Assembly (NCBI GenBank): GCA_022013615.1 | Contig: JAKLQB010000139.1 | Span: forward strand, 1 to 11,694 | Direction of reading: 5' to 3' | DNA from: Desulfobacterales bacterium | GTDB lineage: Bacteria; Desulfobacterota; DSM-4660; Desulfatiglandales; Desulfatiglandaceae | Length of the DNA stretch: 11,694 nucleotides | Part shown: piece after piece, positions 11,592 to 11,694 of the stretch | How the letters are laid out: each line of letters opens with the position of its first letter | Position numbering within the stretch: position 1 is the stretch's first letter | Notes under the pieces: generated by a model | The model's database searches: none | Told to the model about the DNA's origin: nothing | The model's input: only the letters and a program-made list of their open reading frames with translations | Made by a program: the position numbers and the translations under genes

Positions 11592-11694
11592 ATGATTTCC
11601 AGTCGTGGCCGACCGTTAACACCAGAAACGAAAAAGGTTGTTGTTTCGGTCAAACAATATTTTGACGGAAAGAAGTTCAAGCCGATTGAGCCAA
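11592..11694 (+). CDS. N-terminal fragment of an unknown protein, cut by window end
   Basis: 34 codons are visible from the ATG at 11592, which has AGGG (11582-11585) 6 nt upstream, and the frame is open to the window edge. The product begins MISSRGRPLTPETKK, then VVVSVKQYFDG. The basic RGRP start and an amphipathic helix are compatible with a DNA-binding domain such as the first helix-turn-helix of some IS630-type transposases, but the fragment is too short to assign. The inverted repeat just upstream could then be an element end; this is speculation. Confidence 0.45.
   Translation, partial: MISSRGRPLTPETKKVVVSVKQYFDGKKFKPIEP

Overview
The window looks like a chromosomal accessory region of an anaerobic, Deltaproteobacteria-like (Desulfobacterota) bacterium. 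This is inferred from gene content, from the CCCCCTTT/AAAGGGGG palindromes and from short GTTRANTN-type repeats. No rRNA or other taxonomic marker is present, so the assignment is tentative.

Left half (1-7650), a C3-phosphate and lipid module. A repeat-bearing leader region (1-539) precedes a transaldolase-superfamily gene and a HisC-like PLP aminotransferase, both on the + strand. Facing them is a minus-strand pair, a FadR-type acyl-CoA-responsive regulator followed 2 nt later by a GlpD-type glycerol-3-phosphate dehydrogenase. Divergent from fadR is a clear alkyl-DHAP synthase homologue (AGPS, HHHGVGK signature). The fadR/AGPS intergenic region carries a strong FadR-like operator. Most of these enzymes act, or could act, on dihydroxyacetone-phosphate-like substrates, so an acyl-CoA-controlled ether-lipid (alkylglycerol) locus is the most interesting reading. 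Downstream of AGPS lies a shrunken second copy of the aminotransferase gene, with a 630-nt in-frame internal deletion at a 6-nt microhomology.

Middle (7621-7957): remains of a BrnT/BrnA-like toxin-antitoxin pair on the minus strand. The antitoxin is broken by one extra A in an A8 run, and only a short tail of the toxin is left. It abuts the aminotransferase remnant exactly.

Right half (7964-11694): an M20 metallopeptidase (minus), two different inverted-repeat elements (8-mer arrays around a GC palindrome, and a 185-bp nearly perfect hairpin resembling a MITE), an MBL-fold hydrolase with an altered metal motif, an AT-rich intergenic stretch, an orphan HNH endonuclease and the first 34 codons of another gene cut by the window end. 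This half looks like a zone of repeated insertion and decay.
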